A stretch of 64,000 nt of DNA from Saccharum officinarum (GCA_020631735.1 CM036167.1:3166988-3230987); one strand, 5' to 3'; counted from the first letter of the stretch, positions 1 to 12,700 are shown. Numbers and translations: made by a program. The notes: generated from the letters alone by a model not told the origin.

Positions 1-1655
1 AGCTGGAAGTCACCACGAACGTTGAGGTGTCGGACCCAGAGTTCGACAGCGATGCGCAGGCCCGCGATGAGTGCCTCGTACTCGGTGACGTTGTTGGAGG
101 CAGCAAAATGAAGCCGGATTACATAGCGCATGTGGACTCCGAGGGGTGAGATGAAGAGCAAGCCCGTGCCTGCTCCTGTTTTTATCAGCGACCCATCGAA
201 GTACATGGTCCAAAGCTCGGCTTAGAGTTGGACCAGAGGAAGTTGAGTGTCGGTCCACTCCGCTAGAAAATATGCCAGTACCTAGGATTTGATGGATTTG
301 CGCGGCGCATAAGAGAGGGTCTCACTCATGAGCTCGACCGTCCACTTTGCTATCCTACCCGAGGCTTCCCGGTTCTGGGCTATCTCTCCCAGGGGGGAAG
401 AAGACACCACGGTCACCGGGTGGCCTTCAAAGTAGTGATGAAGTTTGCGCCGTGTCAAGACGATGGCGTATAGCAGCTTCTGGATTTGCGGGTAGCGAAC
501 CTTGGTCTCTGAGAGTACCTCGCTGATGAAGTAGATCGTCCTCTGAACGAGCAAGGTATGTCCTTCCTCTGCCCTCTTGACAACTAAGACCGCACTAACC
601 ACTTGTGTCATTGCGGCGATGTAAAGCAGGAGGGGTTCCCCTGTGGCCGGAGGGACGAGGATCAGAGAGTTAGACAACGTAGCTTTGAGCTTTGTAAGGG
701 CTTCTTTTGCCTCGAGGGTCCATGAAAAGTGTTTTGATTTCTTTAGGAGACGATACAGTGGGAGAGCCTTTTCACCGAGGCGCGAAATGAAGCGACTAAG
801 GGCCACGAGGCAGCCCGTGACCCTCCGCACGCCCTTTAGATCATGGATGGGGCTCATTTTGGTTATTGCAGCGATTTTCTCTAGGTTGGCTTTGATGCCA
901 CGTTTGGAAACGATGAACCCTAAGAGCATGCCTCGAGGAACGCCGAAGACGCACTTCTCGGGGTTGAGCTTAATGTTTTTTGCCTTAAGGCACTTGAACG
1001 CAACGTCGAGGTCGTCAACCAGATTGCTGACCCTCTTGGTTTTGACAACAATGTCGTCAACGTAAGCTTCGACAGTGGGTCTGATGTGCTCCCCAAAAAC
1101 GTGTTGCATGCATCGCTGGTATGTGGCACCTGCGTTCCGTAGACTGAAGGGCATAGTAACATAGCAATACATGCCGAAGGAGGTGATGAATGAAGTCATG
1201 AGCTGGTCGGACTCCTTCATTTTGATCTGATGGTAGCCGGAATACGCATCTAGGAACGATAGAGTTTTACATCCCACAGTAGAATCAACGATTTGATCAA
1301 TGCATGGTAAAGGAAAAGGAACTTTCGGACATGCTTTATTCAAACTAGTATAGTCTACACACATCCTCCATTTCCCATTCTTTTTCTTAACTAATACCGG
1401 ATTAGCCAACCCGGGATGATGAATCTTCTTGATGAATCCGGCCTTCAACAGCTTGTGGATTTCCTCGCCGATGACCTTGCGCTTCTCCTCGTCGAAGCGG
1501 CGCAAGCGTTGTTTCACCGGTGGAGTCGACTCGGATCTCCAAGACGTGCTCGGTGACTTCCCTGGGTATGCCCGACATATCCGAGGGACTCCACGCAAAG
1601 ATATCAACGTTTGCGCGGAGAAAGTCGACGAGCACTGCTTCCTATTTGGGATCAA
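1..1655 (-). pseudogene. Ty3/gypsy (Tat/RIRE2-like) pol fragment: RT and RNase H, decayed
   Basis: This is the reverse transcriptase and RNase H part of a minus-strand LTR retrotransposon cut by the window's left edge; the integrase would lie outside. The long open stretch 282-1655 shows the RT core: a VDYTSLNKACPK block, FLDAYSGYHQI and the catalytic YVDD. An RNase H-like continuation follows (YFDGSL about 200-180). Upstream, in another frame (about 1635-1520), is DIFAWSPSDM, a phrase I associate with the RIRE2/Tat lineage. The frame is broken by a shift near 1510 and by in-frame stops at 1642-1644 (TAG), 282-284 (TAG) and 222-224 (TAA), so no functional polyprotein is possible. It continues the gag-protease remnant to its right and shares that remnant's LTR. 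Confidence 0.9.
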
Positions 1656-2690
1656 GGGTGGCGCTGACGCTCAACGCCTTTCCGTTCGGGTCGGTGGGGT
1701 CAAGGGGTACGAGCTTGACGTCTTCTGCGAGCTCGAAGTTGCCGGCATGGCGCTTGGGGTCGGGGATCTCTTTGGCCAAACCGTCGAGGTTTGCCGCCAA
1801 GATCGCCGACTCTAGGACAGCTTCCCCATGCTTGACGCATTCCACGTCGCACTCGTAGGCGTGCTCATAGGAGGGCCTGACAGTGATAACACCGTTGGGC
1901 CCGGCATTTTGAGCTTGAGGTAGGTGTAGTTGGGAACCGCCATGAGCCAGGCATAGTAGGGGTGCCCAAGAATGGTGTGGTATGTCCCATGGAATTCAAC
2001 CACCTCGAAAGTGAGAGTTTCCTTTCTGAAGTTGGTGGGAGTACCGAAATAGACAGGCAGGTCGACCCGCCCGATGGGCTCTGCTCGTTTTCCTGGCACG
2101 ACTCCATGGAAGCCCCCGACACTGGGTCGGAGGTGTGTCCTTGCGATTCCTAGAAGGTCGAGGGTCTGGGCGTAAATGATGTTGAGACTGCTGCCTCCGT
2201 CCATGAGTACCTTGGTGAGGCGTGTGTTGGCGATGATGGGATCGACGACGAGCGGGTAGACTCCAGGATTGGGGACGTAGTCTGGGTGGTCATCACGGTC
2301 GAAAGTGATGGCCACCTCGGACCAATCAAGGAAGAGGGGGGTCACGAGTTGCACGGAGAAGACCTCTCGACGTTCCCGCTTGCGCTGCCGTGTTGAGAGG
2401 CGTGTCAAGGGTCCTCCGTATGTCATGAAACAGTCATGAATCTCAGGAAACTCCTCGTCCTTGTCGTCTCCCTTAGGATCCTCCTTCTTGTCGTCCTTCT
2501 TGATGCCTAGGCTTTCAAAGTATCTTTGGAGCATGTGGCAGTCCTCGAGGTTGTGGTTCGTGGGCCCTTTGTGGTAGGGACATGGTTCTTTGAGCATTTT
2601 GTCAAAAATGCCCCCGCCGGGGGGTCCTCGAAGTTTCTTACGATCTGCAACGACGACAAGGTCGTTGGTCGGGGCCTCCTGTTTGCCCTG
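1645..2690 (-). pseudogene. gypsy-1 protease region, decayed
   Basis: This follows gag in the same frame. It starts with a knuckle-like stretch (PCPYHKGPTNHNLEDCHML, about 2585-2528) and then the aspartic protease core DGGSSLNI at about 2205-2180, the D-G-G variant usual in Tat-type plant gypsy elements. The frame is lost near 1880; a second frame carries the text down to a TAG at 1642-1644 before the RT region. In a working element the protease would cut the gag-pol polyprotein. Here it is a remnant. Confidence 0.8.
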
Positions 2691-4484
2691 CTAATTCTTC
2701 TTCTTATTGTTGTTCCTCTTCGAGCCCCGGCTGGAACTCGCGGGATCCTCATCCTTGTGCTTCCCTTTGTCTTGGTCGCTGCCAAAGATGGCACCAACCG
2801 CCTCCTTGTTGGCGGCGAAGTTGGTGATGATGTCCATCAAGCCGTTGGCAGTGATGGGGGTGCTGCGGCCCAACTCTCGGACCAACTCTTTGTAGGTGGT
2901 GCCGGAGAGGAAGGCCATGATGACGTCAGAGTCGGTGATGTTGGGAAGCTTGATGCACTGTTTGGAGAAACACCGGATGTAGTCCCAGAGGGATTCTCCC
3001 GGCTTCTGTTTACAGCTTCGGAGGTCCCATGAGTTACCAGGGCGCATGTAGGTCCCCTTGAAGTTCCCCTCGAACACTCTCACCAGGTCGCTCCAGTCGT
3101 GGATCTGTTGAGGTGGAAGGTCCTCGAGCTAGGCTCGAGCGGTGTCCGATAAGAACAGGGGAAGTTGTCGAATGATGGCCCAGTCATCGGTAGCCCCACC
3201 CAACTGGCAAGCTAAATGGAAGTTAGCGAGCCAAAGTTCGGGTTTGGTTTCACTGTTATACTTGGTAAGAGTCGTGGGAGGGCAGAACCGAGCTGGAAGT
3301 AGTGTTTCGCGAATGGCCTTGCTGAAGACTCGAGGGCCTGATGGCTCGGGTGAAGGGCTTCGATCCTCTGAGCTGTCGTAGTGCCCGCCCCTGTGCTCGT
3401 GGTAGCCTCGAGCTGCACAGTCACCACTCTTACGCCTTTGGCGCTCGTTGATGTTGTCATGGGCATCTCGAGGTTCACGGTTGTTGACGATGCGTTCACG
3501 GACAGAGGCCGTCTTGTTCCACTGGGGGCCGAGCTCGGGATGAACCGAGGCCTCTCTCTCCTATCGGGAGGGCTCCACAGGCTGCTCCGAGGCAAGCTCA
3601 CGTCGCCTTGAGGCAGAACTCTCGGCTTGCTGCATGGCAGCGGCCTCGAGGAGTCCTCGGATTTCATCGCGGGCCCAACGGGACTTGGGGTTCGATGGCT
3701 CGGGCATGTTACGAAGAAGTATGGCGGCTGCGACAACATTCTAGCTGGCTCGGCTGAAGACCGGGGGTTCGCCCGCCTGATCCTCGACGATGCGATGATT
3801 GACGTCGCAAGCTCTTTCTCGAGCTCCTCCACCGTGTGCGCGTGCCGCGCGCTCGTGCTCGAGGGTTTGTTGAAGTAGGCGTAGATTTTCTCATTCCTCG
3901 TCGAGCCTGTCCTGCAGTTCGCGGATTTGCTCGAGTTGCATTCCTTGGTCCGCAGGGAATTGAGCTTCATCCCATGCAGCAGGGGGCTCAACCTAAGGTG
4001 GCGTGACGTTCCTTCCTCCAACGGCTGCCTCATCCTCCGAATCCGACGCGATAGCCCCATCGATATTGAAGCATTCGCGAGTCGGGTCGTAGGTGTCATC
4101 GGTAGAGTCGGAGTCCAGAGTGCTGAAATAGTAGTATAACGGGTGCATGTGAGGTCGTGCGCCTCTAAGGTTGTGACGACGAAAGGCAGTCGCACGGAGC
4201 TCCGCATCTGGGGTCTCCGTGGAGTCCAGGTACTCGGAAGTTGGCGTGGATGCGACGAGGTTGAGGGTGGAACGTAGATGATGTCCGGGGAGTTCCTCAT
4301 AAGCGCTCATGCTAGCGCTTACAGAAGAAGCATACGCCCGGGCAACCGGGTCCAGCCCATACGGGAATGCCGGTGGGGGCATGGTTCCTGGTACCGGAGC
4401 AATCGAACTGGCTGGTGGTGGCGCTGTGCTGGGCGGTGGAGTGACGAGACACCCCGTCGGCATTTTACCCTCAGCCAAGCTCAT
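2691..4484 (-). pseudogene. gypsy-1 gag, decayed by nonsense mutations
   Basis: The capsid/nucleocapsid gene of the left gypsy element reads in a single frame from an ATG at 4484 down to the protease, with no frameshift. It is interrupted by in-frame stops at 3993-3995 (TAG), 3891-3893 (TGA), 3129-3131 (TAG) and 2691-2693 (TAG). The recognisable retrotransposon gag domain lies at about 3140-2850 (FEGNFKGTYMRPGN, then LWDYIRCFSKQ). The N-terminal part (4484-3996) is proline-, serine- and acid-rich, and a basic KRNNNKKKN tail ends just before 2691. Because the frame survives apart from point stops, decay looks substitutional. Confidence 0.8.
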
Positions 4485-4859
4485 CCTACATAGATCCTCA
4501 GTGAGGAAATCCGTGTCGGTGTTCGGCTGAGGGGCGCCGGATCAGGGAATACCGTCACCCCCCGCGAGGCGATGATGGCGGTTGCGCTGGGTACGCCGTC
4601 GCCTGGCAGCACGTGCCTAACGAGAGCGACGGTACCAGCGCAGCGCCCCCGGGCTGGGAGAGCTCATGGTCGCCGTCGGTTGGGCGCCTGGGCGAGAGGA
4701 GGACCATGTCATAGCCGTGGCCAAGAGACATGAACTCCAAGCTCCCAAACCAGATCACCGTGGCCAAGCGAAGTGGACGTTCGGGGTCAGCCATCCAGAA
4801 AAATAGCGGGAAAACGATGTTGGCACGCAGCGTCCCCTACCTGGCGCGCTAACTATCAG
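4485..4859 (-). other. gypsy-1 leader with primer-binding region
   Basis: Untranslated leader between the 5' LTR and gag of the minus-strand gypsy element. Next to the LTR boundary (about 4820-4859) the minus strand reads GCGCGCCAGGTAGGGGACG, the arrangement seen after the 5' LTR in many grass gypsy elements, where the tRNA primer site lies. I see no coding sequence. Confidence 0.6.
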
Positions 4860-5684
4860 TGTTCGGGCCCTTGGGGTCCTAAGCCAACGAGTGAATTTGT
4901 GTTGCGTGTCCCTAATCTGGATGGTGATGCAAAGATAATACACGGGGGGTTTATCTTGATTCGAGCGAAAGAAGGCCCTACATCCAGCGGGGGGGTATTG
5001 TATTTCCTTGCACCTAAGTGCTTGCGTAGGGGTTACAAGCTGAGAGAGAGAGAGAGCCAGTCCCAGGTCTCAGAGAGAAAGTGAGAGTACAAAGGAGATT
5101 GCTTGAGATGTTGATCTTCTTTGGTAGGATGAAGACTTGGTTTTCCTTTTTTTCCCTCCTTGTAGAGTCCCCTGCCTTCCCTTTTATAGGGTCAAGAGGA
5201 GGCAGACACGTCGGGGGATGCCTTAGAAGTGAAGTTCTGTCGAGCGCTGTGGAATTTGCTGTAGCGACGTGTCCCAGGAATGGACGGCCATCCCTGGACA
5301 CCATGGTGACGTAGAGAATGAGACGGTGAAGAGACCCCAGGTCCTGTGGCGTGCAGATCTTGCTTCTTTGTTGACCGGTGGTTGGTCGAGGCCGGATCAA
5401 GGTGGGTCGACGAGGAATGGATAAGGCTGAGCCCCAGGAATTTCGGGGTACGACACTTGTCGTGATCCCCTTCAAGGGGATCAGTGGTGGAACAGTGCAC
5501 GGCATGGCGTGTGCAGTGATAGGTTTTCACCGCCCATCCCGGGATGGACAGTAAAAAGTGAGATTTGACACTGGTACTGCTTCCATGCTGGCGGCATTGT
5601 AGCCATGGGGGTAGAAAGTGGTTGGCGGTTGCATTAAATGCTTTGACTTTTGTCTAAGAGTTGGTGGGTGAGGCGGGTCGACCG
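4860..5684 (-). repeat. gypsy-1 5' LTR, inner part (interrupted)
   Basis: The LTR edge at 4860 begins TGTTCGGG on the plus strand; the other edge, TACTCGACA, is at 19273. The LTR is therefore about 1,035 bp once the copia insertion and one copy of its target duplication are removed. In element orientation it starts TGTCGAGTACC and ends CCGAACA. It is split by the 13.4-kb copia insertion at 5684/5685. A short GA-rich tract lies at about 5043-5056. Confidence 0.8.
5680..5684. repeat. 5-bp target site duplication (GACCG), left copy
   Basis: GACCG directly before the copia LTR is repeated at 19059-19063 directly after the other LTR. This is the 5-bp duplication made by a copia integrase and fixes both element edges. 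Confidence 0.95.
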
Positions 5685-7272
5685 TGAAAGCATCTAGGCC
5701 CCAAGGTTTGGTTTCGGTAATTAATGACAACACTTTATTACCATGACTAACGTGTGTTTTGCAGAAACATTGGTAAGTTAGGTCATGGAGGTGATAACTG
5801 CTTTGAGCACTGTGGCTTCGTGTCCCTTGATGGAAATCGTTTCGGTTTTCAAAAGAGTGACGTCAAGATTAAGGACGGTTAGTTCCGGATGACGAAGTGT
5901 TGAGACACATTCGGAATAGTCGTTAGGATCTTCGTTTTTCTCTTTTGGCCGTACTATAAAGGGGGGCATGAATGGGTAGCTTGACCTAGGCGAGTCCTAT
6001 GTTTAGGTGTGGTGCACACTTGTTAAACTTGGCGCTAGGCAACCCTAGATTGGCTCAAGGTTCAGTTAGAAGCAACTTGGTTGAAGTTGCGACGCGTTTC
6101 GGGCTGTTTTCTAGGCACCGGACGCGGTCTTCGGGAACACCGGACGCGTCCGGTGTATACGTTACCGCGACTAGGTTTCGGCCTCGACCACCGGACGCGG
6201 TCCTCGCGAGGACCGGACGCGGTGGTCAACGACCGACACGTGTCACCGAGAGAAAACGCCCGTCGGACGCGACCTGGACTTGATCGGCGCGTCCGGTGCG
6301 AGTCCAGTAAGGTCCAGAGAGGACCGGACGCGTCCGGTCTTCAGGCATCGGACGCGGCCTCGCGTCCGGTGTAAGTCCAGTAAGCACCCTTGCACGTCGG
6401 ACGCGTCCGGTGCTACCTGACCGGTGCGTCCGGTGTTTCGATTTCGAAATCGCGTTTTGACCGTTACGGGGACCGGCGCGTCCGGTGTGTTGCACCGGTG
6501 CGTCCGGTGACCCCGTGCCAGAAAGTAACGGTTCGTTTTCTCTGAGGGGTGTATAAATACAACCCCTCCACCTCTTTTAGAGGTCTCTTGCTCATTCAAA
6601 CATCTGAGAAAAACCCTTTAGAGTGCAAGGGAGTGAAAGAGCTCTAGTGAGGATAGAGATTTGAGAATCGAAGCTTGAGAGCACCTCACTAGCGATTAGA
6701 GAGAGTAGCAAGTGTGCATCCACCTTCTCATTTGGGCTCGTAGTGGTCAAGTGAGAGTTCTAGCTTGTTACTCTTGGTGATCGCCATCACCTAGACGGCG
6801 TGGTGGTGATTGGGAGTTCGGTGATCATCCGGTGGAACTTGTGGATGACCCAACTCATCTTGTGAGCGGTTTTGGGTGATTCGCCGCGACGGAGTGTCGA
6901 AGAATCAACCCGTAGAGAGCACTTGATCCTTGCGCGGATCAAGGGGGAGCTACACCCTTGCGCGGGTGCTCCAACGAGGACTAGTGGGGAGTGGCGACTC
7001 TCCGATACCTCGGCAAAACGTCGCCGTGTTCCTTGCCCCTTTACATTCAAGCATTTACTTTCTCGTACATACTTTCATTGCTTGATTTACATTCCTAGAT
7101 ATGCCATGCTAGACTAGGATTGGAAACTAGGGTGCAAAACTTTGTATCGGTAGACTCTCTAGGAACACTAGTAGACATTAGGGGTGAATTCCGGCTTGTA
7201 GGATTTAATTCTTGCAATTAATTTTTAGAAAAGCCCAATTCACCCCCCCTCTTGGGCATCTTGATCCTTTCA
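5685..7272 (+). repeat. copia left (5') LTR
   Basis: Begins TGAAAGCATC and ends ATCCTTTCA. Bases 6108-6510 are packed with more than a dozen copies of a CCGGACGCG/CGCGTCCGG motif in both orientations, ending about 40 bp before a TATA box at 6552-6559. Transcription probably starts near 6585, leaving a long R-U5. Short antisense and sense ORFs in the LTR are incidental. Confidence 0.95.
6552..6559 (+). promoter_or_regulatory. TATA box of the copia LTR promoter
   Basis: TATAAATA in a GTGTATAAATAC context just downstream of the CCGGACGCG cluster. The same box is at 18338-18345 in the right LTR. It is the likely core promoter of the genomic RNA. Confidence 0.75.
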
Positions 7273-7290
7273 ATTGGTATCAGAGCCGTG
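7273..7290 (+). other. copia primer-binding site
   Basis: TTGGTATCAGAGCCGTG follows the LTR edge within two bases. It contains TGGTATCAGAGC, complementary to the 3' end of initiator tRNA-Met, the standard primer of plant copia elements. Confidence 0.9.
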
Positions 7291-7325
7291 TTGCTCTATT
7301 TTTAGGCTTTACCGCCTAGAGCAAG

Positions 7326-9722
7326 ATGTCTAATGGGGAAGGACCACCTCCCACTTTTGAGGGAGACGATTTTCCATATTGGAAAATTCGTATGGAGGCG
7401 TACCTCGAAGCCATAGATGTTGGGTGTCTTAGAGCCGCAACCGAAGGGCTTCCCCCCATAAGGGATCCCGCTAACCCAAGTGGTGACGAGGAGAAGTACG
7501 ACCGGTGGAATGCAAAGGCCAAAAATGCACTCTACCGGGGCTTAGGCAAAGATATCTTCAATCGCGTGCGTAATGCAAAGAACGCTCATGAACTGTGGGA
7601 AAATCTTTGTGCTCTCCATGAGGGAACTAAGAGTGAGCGTGAGGAACGCTATCACATAGCCTTAAAGAAAATTAACTCCTTTGAGATGCTTCCCAAAGAA
7701 AGTGCTAATGACATGTATACTCGCTTGAATGTTCTTGTAGAGGACCTCAATGCTCTTGGGCTCACCAAAATGAGTCAATCGGATGTTGCAAGAAGGATCT
7801 TGAGTGTGCTTCCCGTTGAGAAGTATGGTCATATTGTCACCGTGCTTCACCAAAGTGATCTTTCCACCGCAACACCAACGCAAGTTTTGGGGAAAATCAA
7901 TGCTCATGAGATGTACATGCATATCACCCCGGAAGAAGGTTCATCATCTTCCAAGAAGAAGGACTTGGCCTTCAAAGCTAGTCATGACAATAAGAAGAAG
8001 AAGGGCCAAGCCATGATTGTGCAAGAAAGCTCAAGTGAAAGTGATGTTGATGATGAATCACTTGCACTCATGGTGAGAAAGACCACCAAGATGCTAAAGA
8101 AGCTCAACAAGAGTGGTATCAAGTTCGATAGCGAGAAGAAGAAATTCTTCACAAGTAGCAAGAGGAAGCCAATCTCGGAGATGGATTGCTACAATTGTGG
8201 TGAACTTGGCCACCTAGCTCATCGATGCCCTAGACCACCAAAAGACAAGTACAAGAACAAGAACAAGGGCAAGAAAAATGATTCAAGTGATGAAGAAGAA
8301 GAGAAGAAGAAAAATAAGCCATACAAGAAGAAAGATGGCAAGAAAAAAGGATTCTACAAGAAGAAGAAGGGAGGCAAGGCTTACATTGTTGGTGATTGGC
8401 TCACCGACATTGAATCATCATGTGAGTCCTCCGAAGATGAAAGCAATGATGAGAAAGAGAAGGTTGCCGCATTTGTGATGGGGCCATCATCTTCACCAAC
8501 ATCTTCATCACCACCTTCACCACCTCCTTCACCATCATCGTCCACTACTCACCTATGCCTTATGGCCAAGGGTGAACGAAAGGTACAAAACCATGATAGT
8601 AATAGTGATGATGATGATGATAGTGATAGTGATGATGATACACCTTCTTATGATGAATTAGTAAAATTGTTAAACAAATATTCTAGAATCATAAGAAGGA
8701 CTAGAAATGAAAATGATGAGCTTCAACATGAAAATGAAACACTCACATCCAAACTAAAAGGTGCACATAATGATAGGGATAAGCTTAGAGATCAAAATGA
8801 AGTTATGTCTTCCACTCTCAAAGAGCTCAAAACCTCTAATAAAGAGCTTAAAGATCAACATGATAAACTTGAGAGGAAGCATGATGAGCTCATCACTAGA
8901 CATAGCTCTCTAAAAGACAAGTACACCACATTAAAAATTGACTATGATAGTCTTGTGGTTGCTAATGAACTTGCTCTTGAGACACATGATGCTACTAACA
9001 ATGTTGTTAAGTGTGATATAGCTACATCATGTGATGATTTGATCATTGAAAGCATTGAGCAAGGTTCTAGTAGCAAAGGCAAGAGTGTGGTTGAGTCATG
9101 CAACCATGATGATTATGCCAAGCTCAAGTGTGAGAATGAAAAGCTTGCAAATGAGAACAAGAAGCTTAAAGGTTTGATGGCTCTTGAGAAGCAACCAACA
9201 AATGAGTCACTTATTGAAGAAAACAAGAAGCTCAAGCAAGAAAAAGAGCATCTCAAGACCGGCCTAAGCAAGTTCACAAGAGGCCAATATTTGCAAAGTG
9301 AGCTCCTCATGAACACCGTAATGAAGATGGATAGAAGTGGTATTGGATACTTGGCAAATCAAGAGAAGAAAGCAAAAGCTCAACAACAAAGCAAATCAAA
9401 GCCCAAGCCAAAGAGATGTGTTGAGTGTGGTCAAGAAGGTCACTTTGCTCATGAATGCAAAACTCCACCACCACAACCCTTGCCCAAGCATGCTAGACCC
9501 TTTGCATTCAATGCTCATTACATGCTAAGAAAAGATTCAAATGGAAAGATGAAAGTCATGTTTTTGGGTCCCCCAAACAAGAATAGGCCAAAGAAAATAT
9601 GGGTTGCCAAGTCACTAGTTGAGAAAGTCAAGGGCCCTCTCAAGTTTGGGTCCCTAAACGAAAAGCTTGATCTCTTGTGTGTAGGTGAACTACAAGACCG
9701 GTGGATCTCATTGGGTTATTGA
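7326..9722 (+). CDS. copia gag (798 aa)
   Basis: The capsid-nucleocapsid protein that packages element RNA into cytoplasmic particles. It starts at the first ATG after the primer site. The N-terminal half carries the copia-type gag fold ([10 protein letters not shown] near residue 20, [11 protein letters not shown] near 100). A first CCHC knuckle, [14 protein letters not shown], lies at about residue 287 and is followed by a very lysine-rich stretch, acidic serine-rich blocks, a proline run and a long charged coiled-coil region (about residues 460-660). A second knuckle, [14 protein letters not shown], lies near 697. At 798 aa it is long for copia gag, as in SIRE/Maximus. Near the end, VWVPK, usual just before the gag stop in this lineage, lies in a different frame (about 9644-9658). 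This suggests a small indel changed the last residues. Confidence 0.93.
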   Translation: MSNGEGPPPTFEGDDFPYWKIRMEAYLEAIDVGCLRAATEGLPPIRDPANPSGDEEKYDRWNAKAKNALYRGLGKDIFNRVRNAKNAHELWENLCALHEGTKSEREERYHIALKKINSFEMLPKESANDMYTRLNVLVEDLNALGLTKMSQSDVARRILSVLPVEKYGHIVTVLHQSDLSTATPTQVLGKINAHEMYMHITPEEGSSSSKKKDLAFKASHDNKKKKGQAMIVQESSSESDVDDESLALMVRKTTKMLKKLNKSGIKFDSEKKKFFTSSKRKPISEMDCYNCGELGHLAHRCPRPPKDKYKNKNKGKKNDSSDEEEEKKKNKPYKKKDGKKKGFYKKKKGGKAYIVGDWLTDIESSCESSEDESNDEKEKVAAFVMGPSSSPTSSSPPSPPPSPSSSTTHLCLMAKGERKVQNHDSNSDDDDDSDSDDDTPSYDELVKLLNKYSRIIRRTRNENDELQHENETLTSKLKGAHNDRDKLRDQNEVMSSTLKELKTSNKELKDQHDKLERKHDELITRHSSLKDKYTTLKIDYDSLVVANELALETHDATNNVVKCDIATSCDDLIIESIEQGSSSKGKSVVESCNHDDYAKLKCENEKLANENKKLKGLMALEKQPTNESLIEENKKLKQEKEHLKTGLSKFTRGQYLQSELLMNTVMKMDRSGIGYLANQEKKAKAQQQSKSKPKPKRCVECGQEGHFAHECKTPPPQPLPKHARPFAFNAHYMLRKDSNGKMKVMFLGPPNKNRPKKIWVAKSLVEKVKGPLKFGSLNEKLDLLCVGELQDRWISLGY

Positions 9723-12700
9723 TAGTGGTTGCACTCAACATATGACCGGTAATCCTCGTATGTTCACCTCCATTGAAGAGAATGGGATATGTCAAGAGAA
9801 GATCACATTTGGAGATAATTCAAAGAGCAAAGTCAAGGGTATAGGCAAGATTGCAATATCAAATGATCACTCACTCTCAAATGTGCTCTATGTTGCTTCA
9901 TTGAGTTTCAACTTGTTATCCGTTGGGCAACTTTGTGACCTTGGCTTCCAATGCTTGTTCACACCAAATGAAGTTGAAGTTTCAAAGATAGATGACAAGC
10001 AAGTGATATTCAAAGGCTTTAGATACAACAATCTTTATCTTGTTGACTTCACCTCCGAAGATGCAAATTTGATGACATGTTTGTTCACCAAGACCTCACT
10101 TGGTTGGCTTTGGCATAGGAGGCTTGCACATGTTGGAATGAGCACTCTCAACAAGCTATTGAAGAAAGAACTAGTAAGAGGATTGAAGGATGTGAAGTTT
10201 GAAAAGGACAAACCTTGTAGTGCATGTCAAGCGGGCAAACAAGTTGCAAACACTCATCCAACCAAGGCTTTCATGTCAACCTCAAGAGTGCTAGAACTTC
10301 TTCATATGGATTTGTTTGGGCCTACAACATACAAGAGCTTGGGTGGTAATCTCTATTGTCTTGTGATAGTGGATGACTACTCAAGGTATACATGGACCTT
10401 CTTCCTTCATGACAAATCCGAAGTAGCAAGTTGCTTCAAGAAGTTTGCAAAGAGAGCTCAAAATGAATTCGAAGTCAAGATAAAGAAGATTAGAAGTGAC
10501 AATGGGAAAGAGTTTGACAACACCAACATTGAAGCTTATTGTGATGAAATTGGAATCAAGCATGAAGTTTCTTCAACCTACACTCCTCAACAAAATGGTG
10601 TAGTTGAGAGAAAGAACCGGACTTTGATCACCCTTGCAAGAACAATGCTAGATGAGTACAACACTCCGGAGAAGTTTTGGGCCGAGGCAATCAACACCGC
10701 ATGCTATGCTTCAAATCGCCTCTTCCTCCAAAAGTTTCTTGGCAAGACCCCCTATGAGTTGCTTAATGGGAAGAAGCCGGACGTCTCATTCTTCCGGGTG
10801 TTTGGTTGCAAATGCTACATCTACAAGAAGCGTCAACACCTAGGGAAGTTTCAAAGACGTTGTGATATTGGTTTTCTTGTTGGTTACTCATCAAAGTCCA
10901 AAGCATATAGAGTATTTAACCATGCCACCGGTTTGGTTGAAGAAACATATGATGTGGAATTTGATGAATCTAACGGCTCCCAAGGAGCAATTGAGAATTG
11001 TGATGATGTAGGTGATGAACCCTTGAGGGAGGCCATGAAGAACATGCCGGTGGGAGACATCAAGCCAAAAGATGATGATGACGATGTACAAATTGTTGAT
11101 CCACCATCTTCATCACGTGTGCCTCAAGATGATGACAAGAATGAGAGAGTTGAAAATGAAGATACTTATGTCTCTCATGAACAAGCCGAGGCACAAGCAC
11201 AAGATGTTGATGCTCCCCATCCACCTCCTCAAGTGGTTGATAGAAGGAACTCACCTCTACTTCAAGCTCATCCACAAGAACTAATCATAGGGAGTCCTAC
11301 AAAGGGAGTAATGACTCGATCTCAAAAGCTAGCTTCTTTCGTTGAACATCACTCTTTTGTCTCTTGTGTTGAACCTAAGAATGTAGAAGAAGCTCTTCAA
11401 GATCCGGATTGGGTGAATGCCATGCATGAAGAATTGAACAACTTCACCCGCAATCAAGTATGGACACTTGAAGAGCATCCCAAAGGTGCAAGAGTCATTG
11501 GAACCAAGTGGGTGTTCCGAAACAAGCAAGATGACCAAGGCATAGTGGTGAGGAACAAGGCAAGACTAGTTGCAAAGGGGTTCTCTCAAGTTGAAGGTCT
11601 TGATTTTGGAGAAACCTTTGCACCCGTTGCAAGACTTGAAGCCATTCGTATCCTCCTTGCTTATGCATCACATCATGATATGAAACTATATCAAATGGAT
11701 GTGAAAAGTGCATTCTTAAATGGCTTTATAAATGAACTAGTCTATGTTAATCAACCTCCCGGGTTTGAAGACCCTAGATATCCTAATCATGTTTATAGGT
11801 TGTCCAAGGCGTTATATGGGCTCAAGCAAGCCCCTAGAGCGTGGTATGAACGCCTTCGGGACTTCCTCATTGAGAAGGGCTTCACCATTGGGAAGGTCGA
11901 CACCACACTATTCACCAAGAAGCTTAATGGGGAGATCTTCATTTGTCAAGTATATGTTGATGATATCATCTTCGGGTCAACAAATGAAGATTATTGCAAG
12001 GAATTTGGTGAATTGATGTCGAAGGAGTTCGAGATGTCAATGATTGGTGAGCTCACATTCTTCCTTGGTTTTCAAGTCAAGCAAATGAGAGAAGGGATTT
12101 TCATCTCTCAAGAAAAGTATACCAAGGATCTTCTCAAAAGATTCAAGATGGAAGAATGCAAGCCAATCAAGACCCCAATGCCATCAAATGGACATCTCGA
12201 CCTAGATGAGGGAGGTAAACCGGTCGATCAAACTCTCTACCGTTCTATGATTGGTAGCTTGTTGTACCTTACCGCATCTAGGCCCGATATCATGTTTAGT
12301 GTGTGCATGTGTGCTCGCTTTCAAGCGTGCCCTAAAGAACCTCACTTAAGTGCCGTAAAAAGAATCCTAAGATATCTTAAGCACACCCCAAGTATTGGTT
12401 TATGGTATCCCAAAGGAGCTAGATTCCAACTAGTTGGCTATTCCGATTCGGATTATGCCGGTTGCAAAATTGATAGAAAAAGCACATCCGGAGGGTGCCA
12501 TTTGCTTGGGAGATCACTAGTATCTTGGTCATCTAAAAAGCAAAATAGTGTGGCTTTGTCCACCGCCGAGGCGGAATACATTGCCGCGGGGGCTTGTTGT
12601 GCACAAATCTTATATATGAAACAAACCCTCCTAGACTATGGAGTTGTTCTTGAAAAGGTGCCACTTTTATGTGACAATGAAAGTGCCGTTAAAATTGCTA

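Noticed and set aside
3212..4300. 362-codon minus-strand open frame over the gypsy gag region
   Set aside because: The gag text (acidic N-terminus, coiled stretch, FEGNFKGTY) is in another frame; this one is Ser/Arg/Pro-rich shadow sequence.
5778..7050. Small open frames repeated in both copia LTRs (also 17563-18903)
   Set aside because: They follow from LTR identity, lie over promoter motifs, and one pair changes frame at the single-base LTR difference.
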